A program made the translations under genes and the position numbers. From Isoetes taiwanensis (taxonomy: Eukaryota; Streptophyta; Lycopodiopsida; Isoetales; Isoetaceae): a stretch of DNA of 64,000 bases. The stretch is taken from NCBI GenBank assembly GCA_021234155.1, contig JAJEKV010000057.1, positions 5,861,821 through 5,925,820 of the forward strand, written 5' to 3'. Below the pieces are notes generated by a model. The model worked only from the letters and a program-made list of their open reading frames with translations. It ran no database searches and had not been told where the DNA came from. This document shows positions 23,083 to 33,804 of this stretch, one piece after another (position 1 is the first letter of the stretch; every line of letters starts with the position of its first letter).

Positions 23083-23691
23083 TTATAACCCGGTGGACAC
23101 CTTATAGAAAAAAGGAGACTTCGTCTCTTTGCCGTCTTCTTCACCAAAGCAACTTTTCTTTTTTAGGTCGACGCCTTAACTTTAGGTGTGAATCCCCTTA
23201 AGAGTTGCCACATTCTTAGCCTTTTCTTTGCTTCACAAAATCTTTTGACCAAAATACATATTTCTTAATGTCATCATTAGATACGTTGTACTTTTGCATT
23301 AAGCCTATCTCGATAACATCATGTCTCCCGAGAGCCTTTGCGGTTCTTCACCAACGGCTTTTTTCAGGACTTTCATATTTTTATCGATTAGCATGCATCT
23401 TGAAAGATGTCAAGTGCTTTCTTTATGAGACGTTTTCTTGTAGATAACTTCCTTTTCGATGCAACTATCTAGAAACAGATTAATTCTGCATCATCCAATC
23501 CTTGTGCCTTTCTCATTTACGTGATACCTATATCAAAAATAGGCGTATCTTGCGGAAACCCGCCATATCTGAATCTAGCAACTTCTTTTTCGAATAGAAG
23601 TCCCAAAATTAGTTCCACTTTTCCCATACACGTCGGAAGAAAAACAATCTTGCGGGCATCCTTTGGCACCGTTTGCTCTTACGTACTTGGC

Positions 23692-23940
23692 TTATTGCAT
23701 CCCCTTTTTCTTCTTTGATCTAGTGCCCTTGTTCTTGTCCTCATTATGGTTTGGCACGGTGTCCTTTCTAGTAATTTGAATTCGCACTCTTAGATTGCCC
23801 TTGTCCGGTCGGCATTGGTTTTCCATATTCGATCCATTGGTTCTGGCGTGCATAATGCTTCCCACATCACGGTTGCAAAATATGGGCGTTAGATAAAAAA
23901 AATAAGCAGTTAGGTGAAAGTAACAATATAAAGCGGCCAT
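23692..23940 (-). pseudogene. internal coding segment, lysine-rich, unidentified
   Basis: After a pyrimidine tract and CATATTTTGCA, the frame reads RDVGSIMHARTNGSNMENQC and DKNKGTRSKKKKGMQ, then TAA. Downstream on the minus strand, short open stretches continue (for example STWHLSRCMLIDKNMKVLKK) but with many stops. Palindromes at 23971-24132 sit directly upstream, where an intron would lie. Confidence 0.35.
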
Positions 23941-24172
23941 GCGGCGTTTTATTAATCACGTATTTACAAGAAACGCGCCTGGCGCGATTTCTTCATGATG
24001 AAGAATTCGCGCCAGGCGCGTTTCTTGTAAATCCGTCACACAAATAACAACATAAAACGCGCCAGGCGCGTTTTTGCTAATCACGTATTTAGAAAATCGC
24101 AGCCATATGAAGAAATCGCGCCAGGCGCGTTTCTTGTAAATACGTGATTAGCGAATACGTGATTAGCGAACG

Positions 24173-25324
24173 CTATGTGTGGAACATAAAATACCTTTTG
24201 TATAGGAATGTCTTTCCCATGTCATTCAGTAGCGCGCTGATTTCGGCTAATTCTGCTGCTGTTGTGGAGCCACTGAGGAATCGGCAATTTACGACCAATA
24301 CGGTCCTATAGAATAACCGATTTCCGGTTTTTGTGCTTGACCTGATCAAAACCTTCATAGCCTCCAAATCTTTGGCCATCTATTATCATGAAGTGAATAT
24401 CGAGGTTGCCAGTTAAATCTTCAAGTTTATTCCATATCAACACCTTCTTCGTCTTCATATCAAAAGGCACCACATCTGCCGGCATTGGCACCTGTCCTGG
24501 GTTTTCTATCATGCTGTTGACTATTTCCATTGCGTGCTGCTTGTCAAATCTTCTGCTGACAAACATAGCCTTCGTGGACCTGAAAAGCCTGTCGACATGG
24601 ATAGGATGCGTGAAGCTAAGGCCCAGTGGATACTTGTCAGCATATTTCTTGAGTTTGCTCATGGCCTCTAACTGTCTCGCCTTGTCATCATCACTAGTCA
24701 TATCTGTAATGCCTAGAACGTCCCGGTGTTTCCACGCTCTAGAACTTGCATCTTCCTTCTCTTTTAAAGCTTGTAGGTACAGACTAGCTGACGGCCTTGT
24801 ACTGATTGCTCTTCTCACAGCTGAGAGACCTTCACATATTTTTTTTGGTGTCAATAGATCACCACCTGACCAGCCAAATTTGAAGAGGTTATCTGCGGCC
24901 TCATCCGTTCTTAGGGCAGTCTCTTTAAAGGAACTAGCACTGCAGTAATTTAACTTCTTCAATACTTTTTTATTTTTCTGACCCGCTTCAAGTAATGAAC
25001 GGTAAGAATCGATCTGTTCTTAGCATGTGATCGAGAATACCTTGTTTCTTCATTTGATCTGTTTCCTTAACTCTAGACATGAAAATCAGATCTGTTTCTC
25101 GCTAGTCTTGAAGATCTCCACATACCATTCGAGCCCTCGGTAGATCTTCTTCTCGGACATGGAGGCTCTACACGAGCCTTCATTATTTCGGTCATTATCG
25201 TCAATGGTCTAGCGTGTGCCAAATCTGCAAAGCGATACATCTTCATCCGTTCTTGGTTTTTTCTGTGCAGATGTCCCTGGACCCTGCGCAGGCTTTGCTT
25301 TTCTTTTCACATTTTTAGAAGATC
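24173..25324 (-). pseudogene. large second exon of the decayed gene
   Basis: An acceptor (TTGTAACTTTCAG) at 25325 joins in phase to exon 1. The exon starts SSKNVKRKAKPAQGPGTSAQ and KKPRTDEDVSLCRF, a nuclear-signal-like basic region, then is broken by stops. From 24962 a 218-codon frame stays open: LFKFGWSGGDLLTPKKICEG, SLYLQALKEKEDASSRAWKH, LGLSFTHPIHVDRLFRSTKA, DIHFMIIDGQRFGGYEGFDQ. A frame change then gives TGNRLFYRTVLVVNCRFLSG to about 24180, near a donor-like GTATTT. I know no family for this; it is long, with balanced composition, and clearly once coding. Confidence 0.5.
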
Positions 25325-25825
25325 CTGAAAGTTACAATCATGTGGTGAGTAATGAAATCGCGCCGAGCGCGTTTTCATAGACGCCTTACTTTCAAAAACA
25401 TAAATTGTACACAGGGAAAGTAGCAGAGACAACCAAAACCACTCATAATTATAAATCGCGCCGAGCGCGTTCTTAAGAGGGGACCTACAGACACTTCTCT
25501 TTTATAAGAGACATACTAGGCTACAAAAAAGACTTGTCAAAAGAACTGGAGAATACAGAAGTAAAGACTTACACGGTCTACATTATACAAAATGGAGAAT
25601 TGTTCCAACAAAAAACATATCGGAGTAAAGGAGAAGATTATAACAAAAACACACAAAAACAAGGTAGTAAAAGCGTTAGAAATGAAATGACACGAAACAA
25701 TATGAAAGGTAGACAATACACAGAGACACGCATACACAGAAAATACGCAGGTTGAAAAACATCCTAGAAACCTAACAATAAAAGGGACACAGAAATCAAT
25801 TACAAAACAAAAACAGATCAATTAC

Positions 25826-25947
25826 CTGAGGCGCTTGTTGGATTAAATGCTTTACGCTTGTTCAAAGCCTCCGTGCTTGATTTGTGCTTTTGGGCTGCCC
25901 CACCTCTACCAAATACCTCGGCGCTGCCGAGATCCTCTAGGCGCCAT
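25826..25947 (-). pseudogene. first exon of the decayed gene
   Basis: ATG at 25947-25945 gives MAPRGSRQRRG, a one-base frame change, then FGRGGAAQKHKSSTEALNKR and KAFNPTSAS ending in a good donor (CAG/GTAATT, exon end at 25826). It joins in phase to the exon beginning at 25324. The basic, low-complexity N-terminus suggests a nuclear protein. The intron 25325-25825 holds two palindromes. Confidence 0.45.
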
Positions 25948-27455
25948 AGAACGCAAGTCGCGGATAGTATGAGGCGGGTTTTGGTTTAAACTTATATGTA
26001 TCGTTCATAATCTAGGCCGCAGTTTACAACCAGAAATTCAAATTAAGGTCCTTTTAAATTTATACCGCCTTAATTAACCGCCCGTCCCGCTCATTTACAA
26101 ATTTAAATTGTGTTTTTCTTTTTAGTGCAATTTCAAGATAACAATTAATTATTAATTTCAAGAAACGCATATGTGGCAATCTACTACCACCTAATCGGCC
26201 ACCTACTATCAGAGCGCCCAAGATCATTCCTAGTATCAGAGCGCCCAAGAACAATCGACTATCGAGGCCCCAAGATCCGTTCGATCCCATTCGATCGATC
26301 GAGCATATCAATCCATTCGATCGAGCCGCCTTCAATTCCCATTCGATGTCTGAACTATGGTGAATTCAATGCATTCTCTTGTTCTCAATTTTTCGTCCTC
26401 TATTTTTTACAATGCATTCTGGTTCTTTATCAGTGGTCGGAGAAGAATGCTATCTTTTAACAGCAAACTTGAAGCGCCGAGTAGGATTGTGTAAAATCGA
26501 AGATTTGAATCCAAGTTCTATGTGTCATGGTGTTCCTCTTGGAAAGGTTTACGTAAGATTTCTATTCTAAACCGCGCAATTATGAAGATGAGGCTCTTCC
26601 AAGAAGACATCCCTTGGCGATCTGATTGGTGAAAGCGTGGGCACATTTTGTAGCATGGCCAAAAGAATGTCCGAAAAAGGTATGTATATTTGGATATTCA
26701 AAAAAAGAATATATCATATCATCTCAGCGTGATGTTGTGAACTTTGAATTACGTGATGGTCTTTAGCTTGTTTATCAACCCCATGAAACTACATTAATGA
26801 AAATATGTAGTTTCTTGGGGTTGGTCATCTTGGCCGGAGGGCATCACAGATTCAATGTTTTCGACATTGCATATAAAAAAAATAAACTAATGACAGAAAA
26901 AGTATAGTGCAAAATTGCGCCAGCGTAGAGTTTTATTCATATTCCAAAAAGTTATGTACATTTCTTCTTCTTAAAAATGCGCCAGGTATGATTCTTTCTA
27001 TCTCTACAATATGTCGAGACAGGCCCACTTCATCTGCCCAATCCATAAGAAGTCCCACCTGAACCACCACGATATGACAGATCCTCATCTTTCCCGAGGA
27101 TGTCGAGTCTCCAAACCGTAGTGTTGTATCGATCCCCGATACTATAAATCAAATCCTTGTACTTATTTGTTGGCATGAGCCTTACTAAGAGCATGAGGAG
27201 TCTGATATGTCCATAGATGCGATGGAAGTGTACCCATGGCCCCTGATACAGGATGTCTAATGGATTCTCCAACTCTCTTTGAACGTTTTGAAACGGCACA
27301 CTCAAGTAATATCTTGTCACGAGGTCCGAGTTGATGGTCGCCCGGGGAACTAGAACCGGCCGATTAATATTTGAACCGGCCGGTGTCCATGCATAAGGAA
27401 AATCCATGGCACTAGAGCGAGAAAAAGTAATTAGCACAGATCTATTTCACACACA
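25948..27455. other. spacer with degenerate palindromes, no gene assigned
   Basis: Short frames on both strands include a 135-codon minus frame (27030-27437: PYAWTPAGSNINRPVLVPRA, GPWVHFHRIYGHIRLLMLLV), which looks protein-like and sits between degenerate palindromes. It may be another exon of a minus-strand gene but has no recognisable motif. Confidence 0.4.
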
Positions 27456-27720
27456 CCGCTGGGCGCGATTTGTATAGAGCCGTATGAAATTGAAATGCCA
27501 AACTAAAAACGCGCCTGGCGCGCTTTGATTAACCTAGTGGAAAAACGTAACCCAAAAATAGAAATGCGCCAAGCGCGATTTCTCCCATTCCAACATATTA
27601 TTCTAACAAAATGCATAATGCAGAATGCAGAATGCAGAATTCAAAATATAAAAGCCGGTTAGAAGCGGATATATAATAATAATACTCCTTGTTTAGTTCA
27701 ATATTTAGTTCATTGTTTTA

Positions 27721-28000
27721 GTTCATTATTTAGAAGCGGATATAGAGGAAGAGCTAGTGAAGATCTATGATCTATGATCTATGATCTAGATCATAGAGCA
27801 AGATCATAGATCGATATGAAATAGAAATGATAGAGGAAGAGCTAGTGAAATAGAATAACTTCATTATTTAAGATCATTAATTAGAACAGATAGAGGAAGA
27901 GCTAGTGAAATAGAGGAAGAGCTAGTGAAATAGAATAACTTCATTATTTTTAGATCATTAATTAGAAACGGATAGAGGAAGAGCTAGTGAAATAGAATAA
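27721..28000. repeat. degenerate tandem repeat, about 60-80 bp
   Basis: GATAGAGGAAGAGCTAGTGA and TAACTTCATTATTT plus AGATCATTAATTAGAA recur at about 27826, 27887 and 27970. Just before them GATCTAT is repeated (27759-27786). Confidence 0.8.
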
Positions 28001-29149
28001 GAGCGGAGGAATCGGCAAGATCACGAGATAATTCAAGGTAGGGCACTTTAGGACTGATGCATGTAAAAGTAAATAACATGCTTTATGGAAAATAACTACT
28101 TTATGTAAATAACAATTAAATACTAACCCGAAAACCTTAAGAAGTGATTCGAGAAGCCTTAAGAAGCCGAGAAAAAGCAATAGCAAAATAATTTGGAGAA
28201 AAAGCAATAGCAAACAGAAGCTTTAACACAAAAACCAAAGTTATTCAAAGTCGAGATTGTAGAGAGCCTAAAAGCCAAAAACCGTGAAAAACCTTGTATA
28301 GAGCCTACAAACCTTGTATAGAACCTTGTATTGAGCGAAAAAGCATATAGAAGTTGAAAAGCATATAGAAGCCGAAGTTTAAAGCGTAAAGCGGAAAAGC
28401 CGAGGTTTATAGAAGCCGAAAAAGTCGAGAAGCAATTAGAAGAGAAGCAAGAGAAGCGTGCGAGATTGAAGCAAACGAGATTGAAGTCGAAAAAAGCGCC
28501 CGGAAAAAGCCGATTGCATGCGAGAGATGCTCGAAAAGCGCCGTAAAAAGCGATTGCGCCCGTAAGAGAAGATCGAAAAGAGAGAGAGAAAGTTGGAAAG
28601 TTGGATCGGAAAGAGAGATCGAAAAGTTGGAAAGGGATTGTAAACCCGAAATAATAAGCGCTTTAAAAAGTTAAATCAGCGCCATAATAATAACAGCGAA
28701 AATTTATTACAAGGGTTATAAGTTATAAGATTTATAAGGTTAATAGTTTTAAGGTTAATAGATTTAAGGTTAATAGTTTTAAGGTTAATAGTTTTAAGGT
28801 TTATAAGTTAAGGTTAATATTTTTAAGTTCATAAATAAGGTTATAAGTTTAAAAGTTTATGAATTTGAATTTAGAAGTTGTTTCTAAGGTTACAACATTT
28901 AAGGTTATTATAAGTTAATATATTATAGGTTCACTTATTATTATTATAGATTAAGTTATTATAGGTTATTAAGGTTATTATTAAAGTTAACTTTCATTTA
29001 AGAACATGTTAGGGAGATGTTATTTGGATATGCTAACTTACTATAGGTTTTATGCATTTTAGGTCAATGGCATGCAAAATGCTAAATCCCCAAGGCCCCA
29101 ACTAATGAAGATGACAAAGATGATGGGAAAAGAAAGGAAAAGACCGAAA
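28001..29149. repeat. A/G-rich and AAGGTTAATAG-type low-complexity repeats
   Basis: At 28250-28680 short words such as AAGCCGA and GAAAAAGC recur. From about 28710 to 28990, AAGGTTAATAGTTTT and shorter relatives repeat. No gene is recognisable. Confidence 0.65.
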
Positions 29150-31768
29150 TGAAAAGGATGAAGTTGACAAAGATGATGGCAAAGGAAAGGAAAAGACCTC
29201 AAATGAAAAGGATGATGCCAAAGGAAAGGAAATTGTACTTTATACTCTGGGTCGATTGGAAAAACAAGAAGGTCAAGATCCCGCATGCATGCAACAGAGA
29301 GAGCGAGGGAGAAGGGATTATTGTTCTAGCAGATCCTATCAATGCAAAGTGAATGATGAAAGATTAGGGGAGGACAGGTTAGGTGTGGCAATCTCAAAAT
29401 TATATGACAATTGGAAGGAAAAGGGTTCGGGCAAACAAGAATGCCTAGCTTGTGTGAAGCAACTAGAGGTTCCAACTATTGTTGCATGGCCTAGGGAAAG
29501 ATTTCAACCGGGAGGGAACTACACGTTTCCTATAGATGTAGAACCATTGTCAACAATGTTCACCAATGTAGTAACAAGAGGCCACTTCCAACTTTCAAAC
29601 ATTATCCCACCAAAAGATGCAAGTCGATTATGATTGTTCTCTGAAGCTATGATGAAGGTTAGAGGAGGTGAATGTTGTTGGGCTTCTTGTGTTAGAATGT
29701 TCACAATAGAGGAGTTGGTGGGAGCAAGAGCTACATATCAGGAACATAAGTGTGATAGCGGGAGGAATTTCATGTACACCATATTTGGCTATGCAATTGG
29801 GATGAAAGATCAAAGAAGAAAAGATTCCCATTGAATGGAAAGTGGATATGTTCAAAAGCATGGATGGCTATACATGGAATTCCAACCTCTTCTTGGCACA
29901 ATAACCGCAAAAAGAGACATGAAAATGGTAGTAAAATTGCATTGCATGGGAACACCGGCCTGGTAAGGCCTACCTCAAGAACTATAGTTGCAAAGGAAAT
30001 ATTTGAAAGATATGTGGATTTCAATGCGGAAAACATGCCACATAAGAGTAAGAAGGATGAACAGGTAGAGTTATTGTTGAAAAGAGATTGCCATCCCATT
30101 GTACCCAGAAGAGCATATTAGAGGAAATAAATGCATTGCTTCGGGAACTTGGAGTGGCCTCTATATCCCAGCCCAGTTTTAGTAGGCTATGGAATAAGCA
30201 TTTCAAGCATGTGACCATAGCAACTTCAAACAACTTTGCCAAGTGCAATTTATGTGCTAAGTGAAGGAGACACTAGATAAGACCGTGCAACCAAGTCTAA
30301 GGGCAAAGATAAGGGAACATATGAAGGACCATATGACGAGATCAACTATCATGTAGATCAACTTATTGGATGTGGAGGACCTTATCCGCAATGGAACCTA
30401 ATAACTATCTATGTATTATACATGATAAAATGGACCAACGAAGACTTGTCTTCCACAATTCAAGCACATTCCTAAGTCATGTGGAAGATCATACCCTTTG
30501 CGATTTCAATGATCTGGGGCAATATTGCATGGGCGATCTCAGACCTATTATGGCCATTTCAGTTTAGAGTTGTGGAGTGATGGTCCAGATTTTCACATTG
30601 GGAGTATCATGAGGTGTTTAAGAAACTATGAGAAGGGTTACAATGGTCACCTACAGGATCCTACAGCTAGCCAGGCACTACATAGTGCATTGTTGGATGG
30701 AACCCCTAATAGTATTGAAAAGTTTAGCAAGGCAAGATTTAGGAGGAATGGACCTAATGAACATGTTGGAGCTTCAACATCTAGGTGCTAAACCTCGAGA
30801 TCTGCCCGAAAGTTCCTCTTGCAACTAGATAATTGTGCTGGTCAAAATAAGAACAGTGGATGTTTTCTTTCCTATCCTACTAACAATTTGTGGGTGTTTT
30901 TGAAAGAGTCAATTTGGGGTTCCTAATGCCCGGACATACTCATGAGGATGTGGATGCATTGTTTGGAAAATATAGTCATGTATTGAGACAAAGAGACGAT
31001 TACCAACTTTCCCAGGCTATTGGAAATATTTCATGGATGTACAAATCCATCTCCTATAGGATCTATCATAGAAGAAGTGCCTGATTGGAAGAGTTTTGTG
31101 GATGGTTATGCTCTCGACATGGAAGGTCATTCTAGACCTCTTCAATTCACTTTTGGGTGAGAGAAGGGATTCCAATCATGCAATGGAAAATGAGACCTTC
31201 AGAGGAGAAGTGGAGAGGTGGGGCGAAATTTGGCGGGGGATGCAAATGGCAAGCCTATGATACCTCCCCGTCAACCAAAAGCTCTAAAACCAACTGAAGA
31301 AGTCAAGCAATTGGGATTGACTAAGGATGGCATCAATGACTACATCAAGCATTGGCAAACTAATTCGGATGACACAAATCGTGCATTGATAGATTATTGG
31401 AAGAAGGTGATCAACTTGTTGGATGAGGTAGACACATCCTCCTCAAGAAGATTTGAAAGAAGGGTGGTTCCCTAAAAGTAAGTGGAAAACATTAGTCGGT
31501 CTTTGACGAAGATGATGGTACCATTAGTAACATTGTGAAGGCATATGCTCCTCCTCAATCTGATAAACACTATGTTGGTCCTAAGAAGGATAGGCCAAAA
31601 TATCTAGGCATGGATTCTTATGAACCTTCTACTGACGTGGAGTGCAACCAATTTGTAGTAGTAAAACCAGCAGATCTAGAGACCTATCCAGTGTGGTTGG
31701 GATGGACTATCTCGGATATTTGCAAAGAAGAAGGTGATGTTAACTTCAATAAGGTGCGCGTGGAATGG
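29150..31768 (+). pseudogene. DUF7869-like gene remnant
   Basis: Successive frames preserve the order expected of this family of large proteins known from plants, algae and animals: ECCWASCVRMFTIEELVGAR, a conserved block LHGNTGLVRPTSRTIVAKE with ENMPHKSKK, SISQPSFSRLWNKHFKHV with FAKCNLCAK, then LQLDNCAGQNKN and VNLGFLMPGHTHEDVDALFG, followed by ALDMEGHSRPLQF and ADLETYPVWLGWTISDICKE. The DNC-GQNKN and GHTHEDVD blocks resemble metal-binding residues of an RNase H-like fold, so a transposase-type role is possible, but that is inference. At least seven frameshifts or stops. Its last codons run in frame into Copia RT. Confidence 0.7.
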
Positions 31769-32971
31769 AAGCTTAAAAAGGCAGTGTATGGGCTGAAACA
31801 GTCACCTAGGCAATGGTACTTGTGCATTGATGGATTTCTCAAAGAACAAGGCTTTGCTAAGCTTGCAAATGATGGTAACTTGTATGTCTACAAGGAAAAT
31901 AACTGTTTTTGCATTATTGCATTATATGTGGATGATAATGTAATGATAGCAAATGATGTTCAAATACTAAATTATTGTAAAGGAGTTCTAAACAGCAGGT
32001 TTAAAATGACAGATTTGGGACCACTAAAGAAATTCCTTGGTATTGAAGTTCATAGGGACCGAGAACTCAGAAGGATAACCTTAACTCAAGGTGAAAATAT
32101 CAGAAACATGTTGAGAAAATTTGGCATGACCACATGCAACAGTGTAAAGTCTCCCTTGGTGACAGATCAGAAATTATCCTCTGAGCTAAGTCCAAAGACA
32201 AAAACAGAAATGGAAGAGATGGAGAATTATCCGTACAGAGAACTTATAGGATGTCTCCTATATGTAGCAAACTGCAGCAGGCCTGATATTGCATTCAGTG
32301 TTAACCTATTGAGCAGATTTTGCAATAATCCAGGTAGAGGTCATTGGCTTGCAGCCAAAAGGGTGCTAAGATTCTTGAAAGGAACACAAGATGAAGGTCT
32401 TACTTTTACAAACAAAGATCTTATTTTAACTGCATACTCAGATGCAGACTGGGGTGGAGATCTAGACTCCAGGGAATCAACCTCAGGGTATATTGTACAA
32501 ATTGGAGGATGCACTATTTCATGGAGAAGTAAAAAACAAGGTTGCATTGCCATGTCTACTGCTGAGGCAGAATATAATGCTGCTTCTTTGGCTGCAAGAG
32601 AAGTTGCATGGGTCAGAAGACTAATGAATGAATTGGGAGCAACTCAAAATGGACCTACTGTGTTGTTCACAGATAGTCTAAGTTGTTTGGCAATAACTAA
32701 GAACCCTGTGTTACATGAACGTACAAAACATATTGAATTGCATGTGCACTTCATTAGGGACTTAGTGGGAAAAGGGATAATTGAAGTTGAACATATTAGC
32801 ACTGAAGAGCAGAAGGCAGATATATTGACAAAAATATTACCTGTGCATAGATTTGAGAAGCTGAAACATTGTGTTGGAATTGCTGGCAGACATATGACAG
32901 AAGGAAAAGGAATAAACAGAAAAGGAATCACTTGGAATGATAATGCAGATGATAAAGTTTTGGAAGTTTAA
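31535..32971 (+). pseudogene. 478-codon chimeric ORF: DUF7869 tail fused to Copia RT/RNase H
   Basis: Residues 1-78 (MKAYAPPQSDKHYVGPKKDR to NKVRVEW) belong to the DUF7869-like gene. From residue 79, KLKKAVYGLKQSPRQWY starts Copia RT, followed by CIIALYVDDNVMIAND (catalytic YVDD), LKKFLGIEV, the RNase H Asp in AYSDADWGGD, the AEAEY glutamate and the FTDS aspartate, and the usual Copia end. The RT lacks the first catalytic block, so polymerase activity is not expected, but the RNase H part looks complete. TAA at 32969-32971. The frame is continuous across the junction at 31768/31769. Confidence 0.88.
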
Positions 32972-33232
32972 GTGAATTCATATTCACATGTTTTACAGAT
33001 TGGAGATCTGCATTATTAAGCCAGGGGTACAGAAAATACAGATTGAAGATCTACATTGTTAAGTTTGTGATACAGGTATTTCACAGGTCAATAAGTTAGA
33101 AGTTTAAGTGAATTCATATTCACATGTTTCCCAGGTTGAAGATTTGCATTTTTAAGTCTGTGGTACAGAAAATACAAGTTGAAGATTCACATTGTTAAGT
33201 TCGTGCTACAGATATTTCACAGGTCAAGAAGT
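32963..33232. repeat. 136-bp tandem duplication before the Copia PPT
   Basis: Units 32963-33098 and 33099-33232 share AGTGAATTCATATTCACATG, GGTACAGAAAATACA and TATTTCACAGGTCAA. It lies in the non-coding stretch between the RNase H stop and the polypurine tract. Confidence 0.88.
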
Positions 33233-33264
33233 TATTTGATTATTGTGAAAAGAACATCTAACAT

Positions 33265-33275
33265 GAAAAGGGGAA
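33265..33275 (+). promoter_or_regulatory. Copia polypurine tract
   Basis: GAAAAGGGGAA directly abuts the 3' LTR, where plus-strand DNA synthesis is primed. Confidence 0.9.
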
Positions 33276-33804
33276 TGTGAGAAGTGTTCATGTTAGATAT
33301 AGAATCTAGTGTGGAGATCATGACCCTAATCTAGGTTAGTGATGAAAATGGTGAAGGCAGTTGTAGATATGGGAACCAATGACCTATAGTATTTTTAAGC
33401 AGTTAAAAGGTATAGTAAACTGAATCGAAACATTTAAGATAAATACTGCTATGTTTATGGTTGACAAAATAAGAAAGCATGTCGGTCAAATGAGAGGATT
33501 GAACGTAGCATTACTGCTACTTTGATCGGTCCTGAACCACGACAGTCGGTTCGGGATCAGCTATAAATGTTCAAGATGTATTCGTTTGCATGTGTGCTGT
33601 GGAGTCGGGTCATAATACAGTCTGAAATGCCAATTGTCTGCTAAGTGTAATGCTCGACTTGAACTTTCAGTAATGCTGTGCTTATAATGAATTATCTTAT
33701 TCATTGATAAGGGTAAAGGTTGACATAGGTTAACCTATTGGTTATTGTAATTGTGAAGCTAAGTGACTGAATATTTGCTTTAGATCTATAGAAGATTTTT
33801 CACA
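33276..33804 (+). repeat. Copia 3' LTR
   Basis: Starts TGTGAGAAGTGTTCATG and ends TTTTTCACA, followed by the AGTGA duplication (33805-33809). It lacks 23 bp and 6 bp present in the 5' LTR. Confidence 0.95.

Larger units (their letters stand above)
20241..27581. repeat. dispersed palindrome family AAATCGCGCC-N-GGCGCGATTT
   Basis: Clear copies: 21789-21809, 21831-21851, 21873-21893, 23971-23990, 24004-24023, 24054-24073, 24113-24132, 25355-25374, 25453-25472, 27456-27471, 27506-27526 and 27562-27581; degenerate ones at 20241-20253, 20534-20555, 26914 and 26977. The core is GCGCCTGGCGC or GCGCCAGGCGC with A/T wings. Where exons can be inferred, copies fall in introns or between exons of the minus-strand gene. 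The first three are in tandem with about 42-bp spacing. Confidence 0.88.
20198..31768. mobile_element. 11.6-kb foreign segment inside the Copia RT
   Basis: The left junction follows PIVKLTS and the right junction precedes KLKKAVYGLKQSPRQWY, with about 70 RT residues missing between, so this is insertion plus deletion or a recombination product. It holds a minus-strand multi-exon remnant with an FCP1/NIF-like domain (21215-25947), a plus-strand DUF7869-like remnant (29150-31768), tandem repeats, and at least twelve GC-rich palindromes. No terminal inverted repeats or target duplication are visible at the junctions. It could be a truncated large DNA transposon or a rearranged host fragment. Confidence 0.8.
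17199..33804 (+). mobile_element. Copia LTR retrotransposon, defective, with an 11.6-kb internal insertion
   Basis: The LTRs (17199-17756, 558 bp; 33276-33804, 529 bp) start TGTGAGAAGTG and end TTTTTCACA, and are flanked by AGTGA at 17194-17198 and 33805-33809. PBS, gag, protease, integrase, RT and RNase H follow in the Copia order. The integrase has a large internal deletion, gag has frameshifts, and 20198-31768 is foreign sequence replacing part of the RT. The LTRs differ by about 29 bp of indels (one 23-bp and one 6-bp) and a few substitutions, so insertion is not very recent. Confidence 0.95.

Noticed and set aside
21789-27581. Palindromes considered as a CRISPR-like array
   Set aside because: Spacing is irregular (42 bp to over 2 kb), copies are few and diverged, the context is eukaryotic, and no cas genes exist.
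20198-31768. Terminal inverted repeats or target duplication for the 11.6-kb insert
   Set aside because: Compared the two junctions by eye in both orientations; no matching ends found, so no class assigned.
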